Assembly (NCBI GenBank): GCA_049999725.1
Contig: JBNGIS010031109.1
Span: 1 to 27,072 of the forward strand
Reading direction: 5' to 3'
Length of the DNA stretch: 27,072 nucleotides
Source of the DNA: Haplomitrium mnioides
Lineage: Eukaryota; Marchantiophyta; Haplomitriopsida; Calobryales
Made by a program: the position numbers and the translations under genes. Below are positions 1 to 10,400 of this stretch, in pieces (within the stretch, counting starts at the first letter, position 1; every line of letters starts with the position of its first letter). Below the pieces are notes generated by a model. It searched no databases, was not told the origin of the DNA, and saw only the letters and a program-made list of their open reading frames with translations.

Positions 1-320
1 CTTGTCTCGTAGAGTAGATATTGCTTATGGAAAACACAATCACAAATTCTTCCTATATCTCGAATCTTTATAATAAACTACTTGTCTCGTAGAGTAGATA
101 TTGCTTTTGGATAACATAATCACAAATGCTTCTTATAACTCGTATCTTGATAATAAACTACTTGTCTCGTAGAGTAGATATTTCTTAAGGATAACACAAT
201 CACAAATGCTTCGTATATCTCGTATCTTGATAATAAACTACTTGTCTCGTAGAGTAGATAATGCTTATGGAGAACACAATCACAAATGCTTCCTATATCT
301 CGTATTTTGATAATAAACTA
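1..320. repeat. 80-bp tandem repeat, four copies
   Basis: Four head-to-tail copies of an 80-bp unit begin at 1, 81, 161 and 241, each opening with CTTGTCTCGTAGAGTAGATA and closing with TAATAAACTA. Copies differ by scattered substitutions without length change, so the period is exactly 80. After base 320 the next CTT is followed by unrelated sequence, which marks the right edge. The array begins at the window edge and probably continues to the left. It carries no convincing reading frame; this looks like a minisatellite or small satellite array. Confidence 0.95.
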
Positions 321-1287
321 CTTATCCCTCCACACCACTCACAAGAATTAACCGTATGTAAGCAAGAAACCAAAATTTGCTCTGTTAATTTGAAGTTCAA
401 AGAATGCAGGTGCACAAAGGAACCAATACTTGAACATTCAACTCAGCTTGCAGTTTGGTAGAACCCTGCTGGATTGCAGTTTCTGGAAGCAATTGTCCAA
501 GATTTTTTTCACAGTCAAATATTCTCGCTCTGAGTACCTCATCCTGCGAAACTGAAAAGCTTTGCAAACGTCTATAATCAAAACATAAAGGGGAACCACT
601 AAAAATATTATACAGTCGTAACATGGACAGTTCTGAAAGACCATCTAGAAAATGTACAAAACATTCACAGTTCTGAAAGACCATCTAGAAAATGTACAAA
701 CCCGATGTTGAGAGCAACGACGATAAGTGATAATTTCGTCTTGGCAAAACGGTTCTATGTCATTTCTGTGGAGACCTGCATATGATTAAAGCTTGTTCAG
801 GACAGCACATTCAATAGCCCCTCAAAAACTACAGTAAGGGTTTTACGCTATTCGACAAACTTTGCACTCGATGAACCTAATGCAAGCGCAGCGCTTGTAA
901 AGCCTTCTCCTTCCTAATTTTCAAATTTCACTGAGAGCTCCAAATTTTCAGAAAGAGCGTGCAACTTTGCAAGCACATAATCAGTCCCTGACATCTGCAA
1001 AAGTACTTCACCCACATTCGAAGAGCTTTCTGAGTCGGGTAGAACAAAGTTCTACGTTTTGCAAGACAGATGAACTAAGGTCAGGTGGAATCCTTGGCGA
1101 AGGGGGACAATTTGCACAATTTGGATACAGAAGTAACTATCTGGCCTTAACCAGCACTCTCCCAAACCCCTGCATCTACCAAATGCGACTGAACGGGTAT
1201 CTTGAGAAATTTACACAATTGTAACTATTACTAGTACAACAATGGGCCGTCAGAGGGGGTGTTGCGGAAAAGAAGTGAAGAAGAAAG
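321..1287. other. intergenic stretch without recognised gene
   Basis: No reading frame here resembles a known protein, and no tRNA or rRNA was recognised. The only structure seen is a 40-bp tandem duplication at 621-700. The right end would be the upstream region of the PSMD9-like fragment that starts at 1288. Confidence 0.6.
621..700. repeat. 40-bp tandem duplication
   Basis: Bases 621-660 and 661-700 are the same 40-bp unit with two mismatches near the left end. The shared core starts at ACAGTTCTGAAAG. It is a simple recent duplication. Confidence 0.9.
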
Positions 1288-1609
1288 ATGATAGGGGCCA
1301 ATTTGAAGTCTGAAATCAATGCACTCGGCGAGAAGTGGGCTGTTACGGAGGCTGAAATGGGGGGTATAATTTCGCGTCTCACCAGCCCGCCCCACGGACC
1401 TGGCATTTCCGGGTCTCTGGTCGATGCACAGGTAAGGATTTAATTGTTCACATGTTTTACCCTAGAAAACAAAACTCGACCTAGCTATGCAGAAGCGGAA
1501 CGAATTTGCTTTTTTCTAGCGTTCCTTCGATCCAGCTTTTTGACTTGCTCTTACAATGCAGGAATTTCCAAGGGCAGCTATTGTTATAGTCGCTGTCCTA
1601 GCTAACTAA
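1288..1609 (+). pseudogene. PSMD9-like (26S proteasome assembly chaperone) gene fragment
   Basis: An ATG at 1288 opens a 48-codon exon (1288-1431) starting MIGANLKSEINALGEKW and ending GPGISGSLVDAQ. This matches the N-terminus of plant PSMD9/Rpn-chaperone proteins, which carry a GPGLSGxLVD block. A good donor (CAG|GTAAGG) follows at 1432. After a 130-bp intron, a CAG acceptor at 1561 is followed by EFPRAAIVIVAVLAN, which aligns with the family's GFPRxDIDIxAVRxxR continuation. The acidic residues there have been lost, and a TAA stop follows at 1607. I found no PDZ-like C-terminal part downstream. Retention of the intron argues for a piece of genomic DNA rather than a processed retrocopy. Alternatively exon 1 belongs to a gene whose real second exon I missed. 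The family assignment of exon 1 is fairly firm; its non-functionality is inferred. Confidence 0.65.
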
Positions 1610-2285
1610 ATAGTACGACGAGCGCCTCTCGTTTGCAGAAAATTTCTTCTTGTAGTGTATAGAACATTACGTACTGACGTTTGATCGACGCCTACCTTTT
1701 CTATGACAGATGGTATCATTGCAAATCGTAGGTTGCTATCGATTCGATTTGTGACAGTTCGTGGAAGATTCTCGTTTGTGGTGTGGAAAGCTATCTTGGA
1801 CAACGATCTGAGAGTTTGGACTGGCAATTGGAAAGACATTCTGACCAAATGAAAGCCAATCCTCACTTCAAGCTGCCCCGTACATACGCACGGTTGTTCT
1901 GGAGTGCTGGTAGGGGTCCGGAAAAGCACATTGGAGGAATTTGACTGCCCAAATTACAGAGAATTTGGAGCTGGCTGCCAACCTGCTCAAAGTGTCCTCG
2001 GGAGTGGATATGGATCTCACCTTAAATATCTCGGCTAGGATTCATTTCAATGGATTTGGCCAAGCCGATTAGGTGCACTAGAAGCAGAATTATGGCAAAA
2101 ACCACTACGCTGAGTCCTTTATTGTGATGAAGACGCCATAGTGCCTTTAGAAAATTTTGTTACCCCGACCATTATGGTAAGTGTAAAGTAATTCCAAGTG
2201 TATTTACTGCTTTCAAATCAACAAATCCTCATTCAGGCCCTGTGCATCGTTCGCTTATTTTGCCTGGATTTGTGTCGGGGCAGGT
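1610..2285. other. unassigned sequence between two gene fragments
   Basis: No family was recognised on either strand. A 70-codon open stretch on the + strand (about 1730-1938, containing LDWQLERHSDQMKANPHF) has no start that stands out and resembles nothing I know. The segment may be diverged intron or untranslated sequence of the adjoining pseudogenes. Confidence 0.5.
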
Positions 2286-3106
2286 GCTATAGAGTTGGAG
2301 GAGATACAAAGTGCGGATGTTGAATCCTCTATGTGTTTGTATTTGGATTGGAATCCGGCTGGTACTAGGATGCTCAGAACTAAAAGTCAGTTCCTCTTGG
2401 CAAGCGCACGACTTTGAGGCTTGGATTGCTGCTTACGATTTTGGGAACACCCAAGTCATCTATAGTGGTGGTGATGACTGCTAGTTTTGTGGGTGGGATT
2501 TGAGAACACAAGAGTCTACATTCCAAGATAAAAAGATTCATCAAATGGGTGTTTGCAGTATTCAGAGCAATCTTCAGTGGGAAAATACTCTCATAATAGG
2601 AAGCTACGATGAAACTGTGAGACTATGGATACAAGAATGCTACAAAGACCACTCATGAAGCTTTCGCTGGGACTGGGGGGAGGAGTTTGGAGATTGAAAT
2701 AGCATCCTTATGAGAAAGAGTTGTTTTTTGGTTGCTTATATGCACAATGGAGTTGCAATAGCACAAGTTGAAGATGGGGATATGAAAATTATTGAGGCAT
2801 ACAAGGGTCATCAATCTCTGGCATGTGGAGTTGACTGAGACAGAGACGAATGTAAGAATGCTCTAGTGCCCCAGGATGATATGAATAGCAACTCAAGTTT
2901 CTGTGAAGAAAGATTGCGGCGTAGATCATGTTGGACCAGAAATTTCACCATCAGCTGGTCGCCGTGGAGTGCTCGCAAGTGGTGAATCATCTTCAGGTGG
3001 GAAACATGCAATGATTCACAAGGAAATCCGAAGAGTTCTGCGAAGTTTAGTTGCATCGTGCTCCTTGTATGACAAGTCTCTTCATTTATGGGTTCCCAGC
3101 ACAATA
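2286..3106 (+). pseudogene. DPH7/WDR85-like WD40 gene remnant (diphthamide pathway)
   Basis: Pieces in all three + frames follow the order of plant DPH7, the WD40 diphthine methylesterase of eEF2 diphthamide synthesis. They are CLYLDWNPAGT (about 2335-2367), AHDFEAW (2405), YSGGDDC then FCGWDLR (2461-2500), GSYDETVRLW (about 2600-2630), LGLGGGVWRLK (about 2666-2699), MHNGVAIAQVEDG (about 2740) and LVASCSLYDKSLHLW (3047-3091). In-frame stops lie at 2482 (TAG), 2700 (TAG, expected Trp) and 2836 (TGA, expected Trp). The frame shifts at about 2375, 2640, 2733 and between 2840 and 3046. No start codon or N-terminal part was found. The middle section reads on without recognisable introns, so it is either one long exon or a processed copy. 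It cannot encode a working protein. Confidence 0.8.
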
Positions 3107-4453
3107 GCGGCAAAAGCAGATATCACAATTACTAGAAGTAATTTGTTTGCCATGATGGCCAATGTTCGAGAGATGCTGTGGGAAATCCTACTGCAGTATT
3201 TGAATTTAGAAGGAAGTACACTAGGTTGTTGGGAAGGTTGCGTTCATGTATGTGTTCTGTCTGAAACAGGGGAAGCCCAACTCACAAATGCAGTCCTACC
3301 ATCCAATTTGGTGGCAATTCCCAAGCAAAATTTTGCACAAATTTGTGGTTAACAATCTGTACAATGACTGCTGCGTTCACCAGTGGCATGGAGATGTCAG
3401 GCAACGAAATGAAAGCTAAACATCAGTACTGTTTGGGTTGGTGCAAGCCCTCTTACTGTTGCTATTGCACCATAAAATCTGTTCCCTGTGAATCACTCCT
3501 TGTTTTCCAAACAAACACAAATTACTAACCATGAGCCCTCCATTTCTGGATAGATTGATGACCCTTGTATGTCTCAGCGATTTTCATCCCCCCTTCAACT
3601 AGTGCTACATTGTGTAGACAAGGAGTAAAAATAACTCTTCCAACCAAACTCTTTTCCCCAACCCCTCATGGTTGGCCTTTTCTACCATCCTAGTATCCTG
3701 CAGTTTCATGTTACAAGAGCATTTTCCACTAGTATTGCTCTAGATAGTATGAGTCTTCTTCTCTCGGAAAGAGATTTTTGAGTTGTCAAATATAACCCAC
3801 AAGCGTGACTGTCAATTATCTGCTTATCCATACCAGCTGAATTCCTTACAGATGCAGGATTACTGATCCACACTTTGCATCTTCTCAGACTGTATATTTC
3901 AACATTCATCACGAAACAAAGTGATCTGACAAGCCTGCTGCTGGACAATCTTCAGCTCAGTACTCGAGCTTTGTCATCGTAACCTCTTCGCCAAAGTTGG
4001 CAGTTGAGGCTAGTAATGAAGGTAGAAGTACTCTTAGACCTTTCTTCACAGAGCCTCTTCTTCTGCCCAAGCTACCTCCGAGGCTCAGCTACTTCCTATC
4101 TTTTGGTCGACTTGTGTTTTGCAAGTGGGAGGATTTCTCAGAAAATGCTGCTCGCGACATAACTAGTTCTACGAGAAAGTGTACTTTGACAAAAGTTGCG
4201 ACAGTACACAATAGAGCTATAGATCGACCTAAAAATTATGGGGACTGTATTCATTTCAAACAATTTACCATACAAGGGTTCCAAGAAGAAATTGACATAT
4301 TTCTTTGTGATCTAAGAACCCTGGGGAAAACTGTGGAGCTAATTCCCGGTAGTTGCCATGGAATCGACGCTGGCAACAGCTATTTTTCTTAAACATACCT
4401 CGACTTTCACTTTGATACAAGGGTTATTAATTTCAGATAGATTAATTACTAGC
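3107..4453. other. gene-free stretch downstream of the ABC1K8 gene
   Basis: Several open stretches occur on the + strand, the longest at about 3997-4392 with no family resemblance. A short stretch near 3838-3960 (containing LTDAGLLIHTLHLL) looks protein-like but I could not place it. The right part must contain the 3' untranslated region of the minus-strand kinase gene that ends at 4454. No AATAAA-type signal was obvious. Confidence 0.5.
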
Positions 4454-7400
4454 CTAGGCTGTTCCTGTAATCAGCTTCTCTTGCTTATCTAATCTGCTGA
4501 TTTTAAACAAGCTCAGACCAACCTGCAAGCCAAATATGGCACTCCCAGAGAAGGCAGCCATGGCGGGCACCTGCAACAATTCAACTCATTATTGTTCATA
4601 CTTTTGGCCTGCGCACAAATATAAAAAACAGCCAACCCAACACCAAATTGGCGAAAGGTATTGCACAAAGTACTGCTCATTCAGACCACTACGCTGTATT
4701 CACAATTTTCAGTGTTGGTGTTCAGAACATACCCTGAAAGAATTTATATACAGCATGGTTGCAATGTTGAGACAAGCCGTAGCAATCACAGCCTAAACCA
4801 ACAAGCAAACATAAGTGGTAAGAAACTTAGACTGATGCTTTTAATTGTCAGCAACCCCAGCAGCCACGTTAACAGGTGTTGTGCTGATACTGTAGTGTTC
4901 ACCATCTACTAGTACAGGAAGATTAAACACTAGTCTCAGTAAGATGAGATTGACAGACGAGTAAGATGTATTTCGACATTTCAGAAAAGGACTGCACAAA
5001 CATCTTCAAACCTCTCTGTTTGCTCTCAAACATGACATGCAAACTCACCTGTCCTATTGATAGTTGAACAATTGCCATACGTTTGAATGCCCTTTCTGAC
5101 TCTAAAGTTCTGACCCGTAGTTTCAAGTTTCCTTGTTCCTGATTTAACAGATTCAATGCACATCCAACACAATCAAGTTCAGACATCTAATCTAAAAATC
5201 AGTCAATGGAGGATGGGCTTTAGGTTACAATTATGCATTCCTCATGAACAATTCTCACCAGTCGCTCTATGACATTAGCAATTTTTTCTACTCGATCCGA
5301 TTGTCGAAATAAGTTTGAAAATGCTCTTGCTTGACGCTCCCACCGTTTTCTCAGTTCCTGCACAAGGCAACACTCATGATCAAGAATGACTCACACCTCC
5401 ATCATGACTTCATAAGAAGAGTTACAATCTGGCATTTAGATACACAACAGTGTCCAACATGTCCTTAGTACAAGGAGAAATCTTTGTCCAACATGCCCTT
5501 AGTACAATGTAGCTATGAAGTTGTGGAGAGTAAACCTAACCACAAAAACAAATAAATGGAAGCTGCCAGAGTCTAGGACAAACCTACACACATCACAACT
5601 GTGCAACACATAGAGTGCACCCTTCACAATGTGGTGTCAAACACAAAGTTTCAGACAATTCAGCCTCATCATGTGTAACAGTGACTAGCTGCCACAGCTT
5701 CCTGCTGGTTTCATCAGTTCCCAACAGCAGGTCCTGATCAGTCTTCGTACTGTGTTTCTGGCACTTTCCGAAAGTAACGAGAAAACTCAGTCATGATGAC
5801 GCCTAGCACTCCACCAAGCATCCAGGAGAAATATTTTCTACTTACAAAGGCAGCCCAGGCTGAAGCATTACAACACACTGTTTCAAGAGGTAAACATCCA
5901 TAGCTTCAAGTGCATGTTATAGATCTCACCTGTACAACAACCTCGTAGCCTACTTCTCGAAACTTTAAAAGCTCCAAAGCATATCTGCATACACATTTCG
6001 AGAACCAACAGTTTACAACTTAACTGCAAAACAAGGACACCTTAACAATGGCAACGTATTGAATGTCATTGCGACTTTGATGGTTGACCACTTACGGTTT
6101 AGCTATCACCGATATATCAAACTGAGGATCGAGACCCTTGCCTATCCCATCAAGTACTGCATTGAGACAGACGATGTACTTGTTGGCAGATTACATCCAA
6201 AAATCATTCACAATTTGAATAGCACTAAACTAGCACCTCCATAGAAAAAGATGCTGTGCTTTACATAAAATCAGATTACCAGAGAAAGCTCTGACAACAA
6301 AAGTGAAGGTGGCAGGGAAACGGAAGGGCTGATCAACGGAGATCGACAGAAGGTCCTCGCCTGAGTCACAATAGCACTATTTAGGCAAGACTCTTGTCAC
6401 ATGAACTACTCACCCAACAAATAGGCAGGCCATTATTCTAGTCATGAATGATAAATATTAATGGCTAAGTTTTCAGCTCTATATAACAGATTTGACTAGA
6501 AAGAGCACATGCTCAGCAGCCGCTACCAATAGTTGCAAGGCGTATCTTCTTCTTGGCTATCTTTTCTTCCTTCCCCATAACTTGAATGGGACCACGTGCA
6601 ATTGCTTCAGCTTCTTCTTTCTCACTCTCCAACTTTTGTGCAGCAAGCCGCTCCTCAAAACTACAAAAAACATTACACCATAGTTTTCAAATCAGATATG
6701 CACACACAAAATATATATCCTAATTGAGAAACCCCGGAAACTCAGGTGGCCAAGCATAGACTCCACATTGATTGATCAGAAGACTGAATATACCAGCCAA
6801 CCACTTATCCATAAATGAAGTGACAAAATAGCACTAATTTATCACAATGGATATAAGTTGATACAAAAGGAAAAAACTACCTTCCCAAGTTTCTGTCAGA
6901 TTTCGGGAAGTGGTCGAAAAACTTTGTTCACTAGAATTAATCATGAAATTTTAATAGAATAGAATGTGAGATTAAGTCCCACATAGGACCTAAGGAAATA
7001 AAACAAGGATGGTGTGAGTAGGACAAAAATAGAATAGAATAGAATTTATTTGAGTCCCAAACCTTAAAGAAAGAGACCAGGGAACAGGAGTCACACATAT
7101 ACACAGATTCAGAGCACCAAAAAAAATGTGTCATCTGCATTTATCCAAAAAAAGACCTGGTCAAGAAAAACTGAGCTGTCCGCCGTACTGCTGTCATATC
7201 CCCAGTTGGTACTAATACTCCCATCTGAACCATAGACTTCAGAACCTGCACAAATCCAGAGAGATCCTTACATGAGTTTAATGACTTTTAATGCTGCAGA
7301 CATATACATTTGATAATTATTCTAGCTTGGCATCCTGATACCAGAAAAGCATGAAATAGCTTGACAAACCTTGTCTGGATCCTTCTCATACACACCATAA

Positions 7401-10400
7401 AAGGCCTCCAGGAGCCCCTCTCTAATGTTAGAGCTTATGCTGCACGTGGATATAAACACAATTCCAAAACTGCATGTTAAAAACCAAAAAAACCATGAAA
7501 CATTGAGACCGCATTAAAAGCTCTGCAGTCTAAATTGATTTCACAGCTTAATTCAAAGAAAAAAAAAATCAAAAACAGCATAGTCTGAAACACTATTGCT
7601 ACACATACGTTCCCATCATGCCGAAGTCGTAGAAAATAAGACGACCACCATTAAAATCATCCACAGCTATGTTACCTGGATGCTGCAATCAATAAGGAAA
7701 GATTGAGTAGAACTAGATGATATATTACAGGTCACATACCGCAGCTAAATCCTATCAGCCAAAAAATACTGCACATTTTGATTTTATAGAATAAACCATA
7801 TGCACTAAAAACTATTGTGCTTTGCATTCCACATACTGCAAGTAAGCCTGTTGGTAGTTGAAGGAAAGCAACATATTTCACAAGCTTCAAAATAAAAGTG
7901 ATTGGGCGTTTCAGACCCTGACATGGTAATTGAAATTGAAAATATTGATTGGTGTATGATTAGAACGTGAATCTTGGATGAAAACGTGCTAGTAGGAACC
8001 TCTTAACTTACAGGATCGGCATGGAAAAAACCATGGCGTAAAATCTGTTCCAAGTAGGACTCGACAGCATATTTGGCCAATCTGCATACTCAGGAGTTTC
8101 AGAATATGTCAAACACACATTCGGAAATTAGTTTTGAACCTGTCACAAGACGACTACAACTACTTGAAAGCTACTTCACAACTAAATAACCCTGGAAGAC
8201 TGATTGCTTGAATAGGTTTCTCCAGAACCTGTTTCAAAACTTAAATAAAAACTTGTTTAAAATTCTATCTATCTACTTAACTACGAGGACATTAAAGGTA
8301 GATCTATTTCATCTACACAGAAGCACCTGGGCAAAGATCTGGCTAGATTAAGTGACATCAAAACAAAACCGGCACAGAAGAAACAACCTTTGACGGTCAA
8401 CTCCAAGTTGATCCAAAGCAGCAATTCGGTTTATTTTAATGCCAGGAACATACTCCATTGTCAAAACCTGGCAACAAGGAGGCAACAGGTGAAACCCATG
8501 GAATTTTTTCTCCTTGTTGGTCACTCATCATAGGGACCATAGGCTTCACTGACCTCTGACAGGGCCACTACTTCAGCAACTTTCTATTTGAAAATTTTAA
8601 GTACAATATCTAAATCTACAATCTTCCATTCACTTCCCATACTAAAACTGCTAAGCTGAGTGAGTTGACCGGGGCGGAGTAAAAGTTACACAAGAACTGT
8701 TTGTACTCAAGGGAATAGTGACCACTATGCATCAAGTCTTTCATACAGTGAAGGGTATTATTCTAAGGCTTATAAGCTAGGTGAATCATCCGGCGTACCA
8801 CACCTGGCATGGGGCAAAGTTGGACAACGATGGTTTGTCTCATGGACATAAAGACAAATATGCACTTCGGTCTTCCACACAGAAGTAAACAAGTCAAAGT
8901 CTTAAATTTGTTTTACCACAACTTTGAGATCTAAGTACGAAGGTGATCAAGTAAGAAATAGAAATATACAGTTTTCTATTCATTTCCCTGTACAAAATCG
9001 AGTGAATTGTCTAAGCTACAACTGTCAACGAAAGAGTAAAAAAAAGTTATGTACAAGGACTGCTGTACTCAAAGCAATATATATCTTTATAAGTATTGAG
9101 AGAACTCCATACTTACAAACTAAGGTAGCCAATCATAAGGTTAATCAAGATGAACTGGAAGTTGTAAGTTAGTTTAACCATTTGTAAGACCAAAGTAGCT
9201 ATACTAAATAGTTTTCACACTGCAGTATTTTTAAGTAAGCGCTCTTCTAGGAACAGTTAAACAGCTGAGTTCCAAATAAATAATATATGGTAGTATTTCC
9301 CATTATATCAACTTTTCCCTTCTAACCCATCTTATATCATATGCCTGCTGATTCAAAAAGTCTGGAAGAAGTAGCCTACTCCTATGTTCCTGTCAAGATT
9401 CAGAAGCCAAAGAGCTTTGAAGACTCTCACAACCGTGAAGTCTAAGTATGCCAGTCGACAGAAGACAACGAGCTGGCTAGATGTCTGGTGTCCTACCTGT
9501 GGAGTCGTATATTCCCAATACATTTTTGGAACCTTGACATACTCTAGGCTTTCGAAATTTTTGGCGAAAAGCTCTGCATTGGCAGCCTCCTTGGTGTAGT
9601 CAATTTCCTGCTCATGAAACACCAACACCAATCTGTCAATCCACGTGCACCAGAAAGAATAACTCAATACTGGCCCAACATAACGCTCATGTTAAGGAGT
9701 TTTACTAAAGTCGGAGGTTCACACACCTGATAAAGTACTGCTGCACATTCATCATATATAGCAACCCAGTCACGCTTTGCACCATCTGATTTGGGATCAA
9801 TCTTTTGCAGGTTTTCAGAGATAACCTATTTCACAGAACACGGTCAGTGTCAGCAGCAGTGCATAAGCTGGCCTTGCATATATATTAGTTATGAAGTTCT
9901 GGAGAGAAAAACTAACCACAAAAACAATATACATAAAGTAGGTTTAAAGCTCAAAGCTACAAAAGGTCAAAAGCAAGCGGAATTTCATGGAAATGAGGAA
10001 ACATGGAACGAACCCGAAGATTTTTCAAGTCAATGTCAAAGAGGTCTTTAAGACCAGGCCTTTGAACTTTCACAACAACCTCCTCACCTTTTAACTGTGC
10101 TCTGTGCACTTGTCCTGTAGAAGAAGCTAAAGATGAGAACAGACCTTAGTGAAGTTCATCTCACAAAAACTTTAAGTTGCCTCTGTCTAAGGGCACCAAA
10201 GCCTAGAAAAATATAACTGACCAAGACTGGCAGCTGCAATTGGGTCACGGTCAAATCGATCAAAAATAACATCCACAGATCCACCAAGTTCCTCCTCAAC
10301 AATTTTTATTGCAGTCTCCGATTCAAATGGGGGTACTTGGTCCTGGAGCCAAATATGACCATCAAAATGGACTCTAGCTTCTTCAACTCATTTAGGACCA

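Noticed and set aside
1-320. CRISPR-like array
   Set aside because: The 80-bp units are contiguous repeats without unique spacers, in a plant nuclear context; a tandem repeat explains them fully.
1606-1929. 107-codon minus-strand open frame
   Set aside because: No family resemblance, and it overlaps the PSMD9-like remnant and unassigned sequence on the other strand.
3997-4392. 131-codon open frame on the + strand beyond the kinase 3' end
   Set aside because: No recognisable domain, and its first codon is not a clear ATG context; similar-length stretches occur by chance here.
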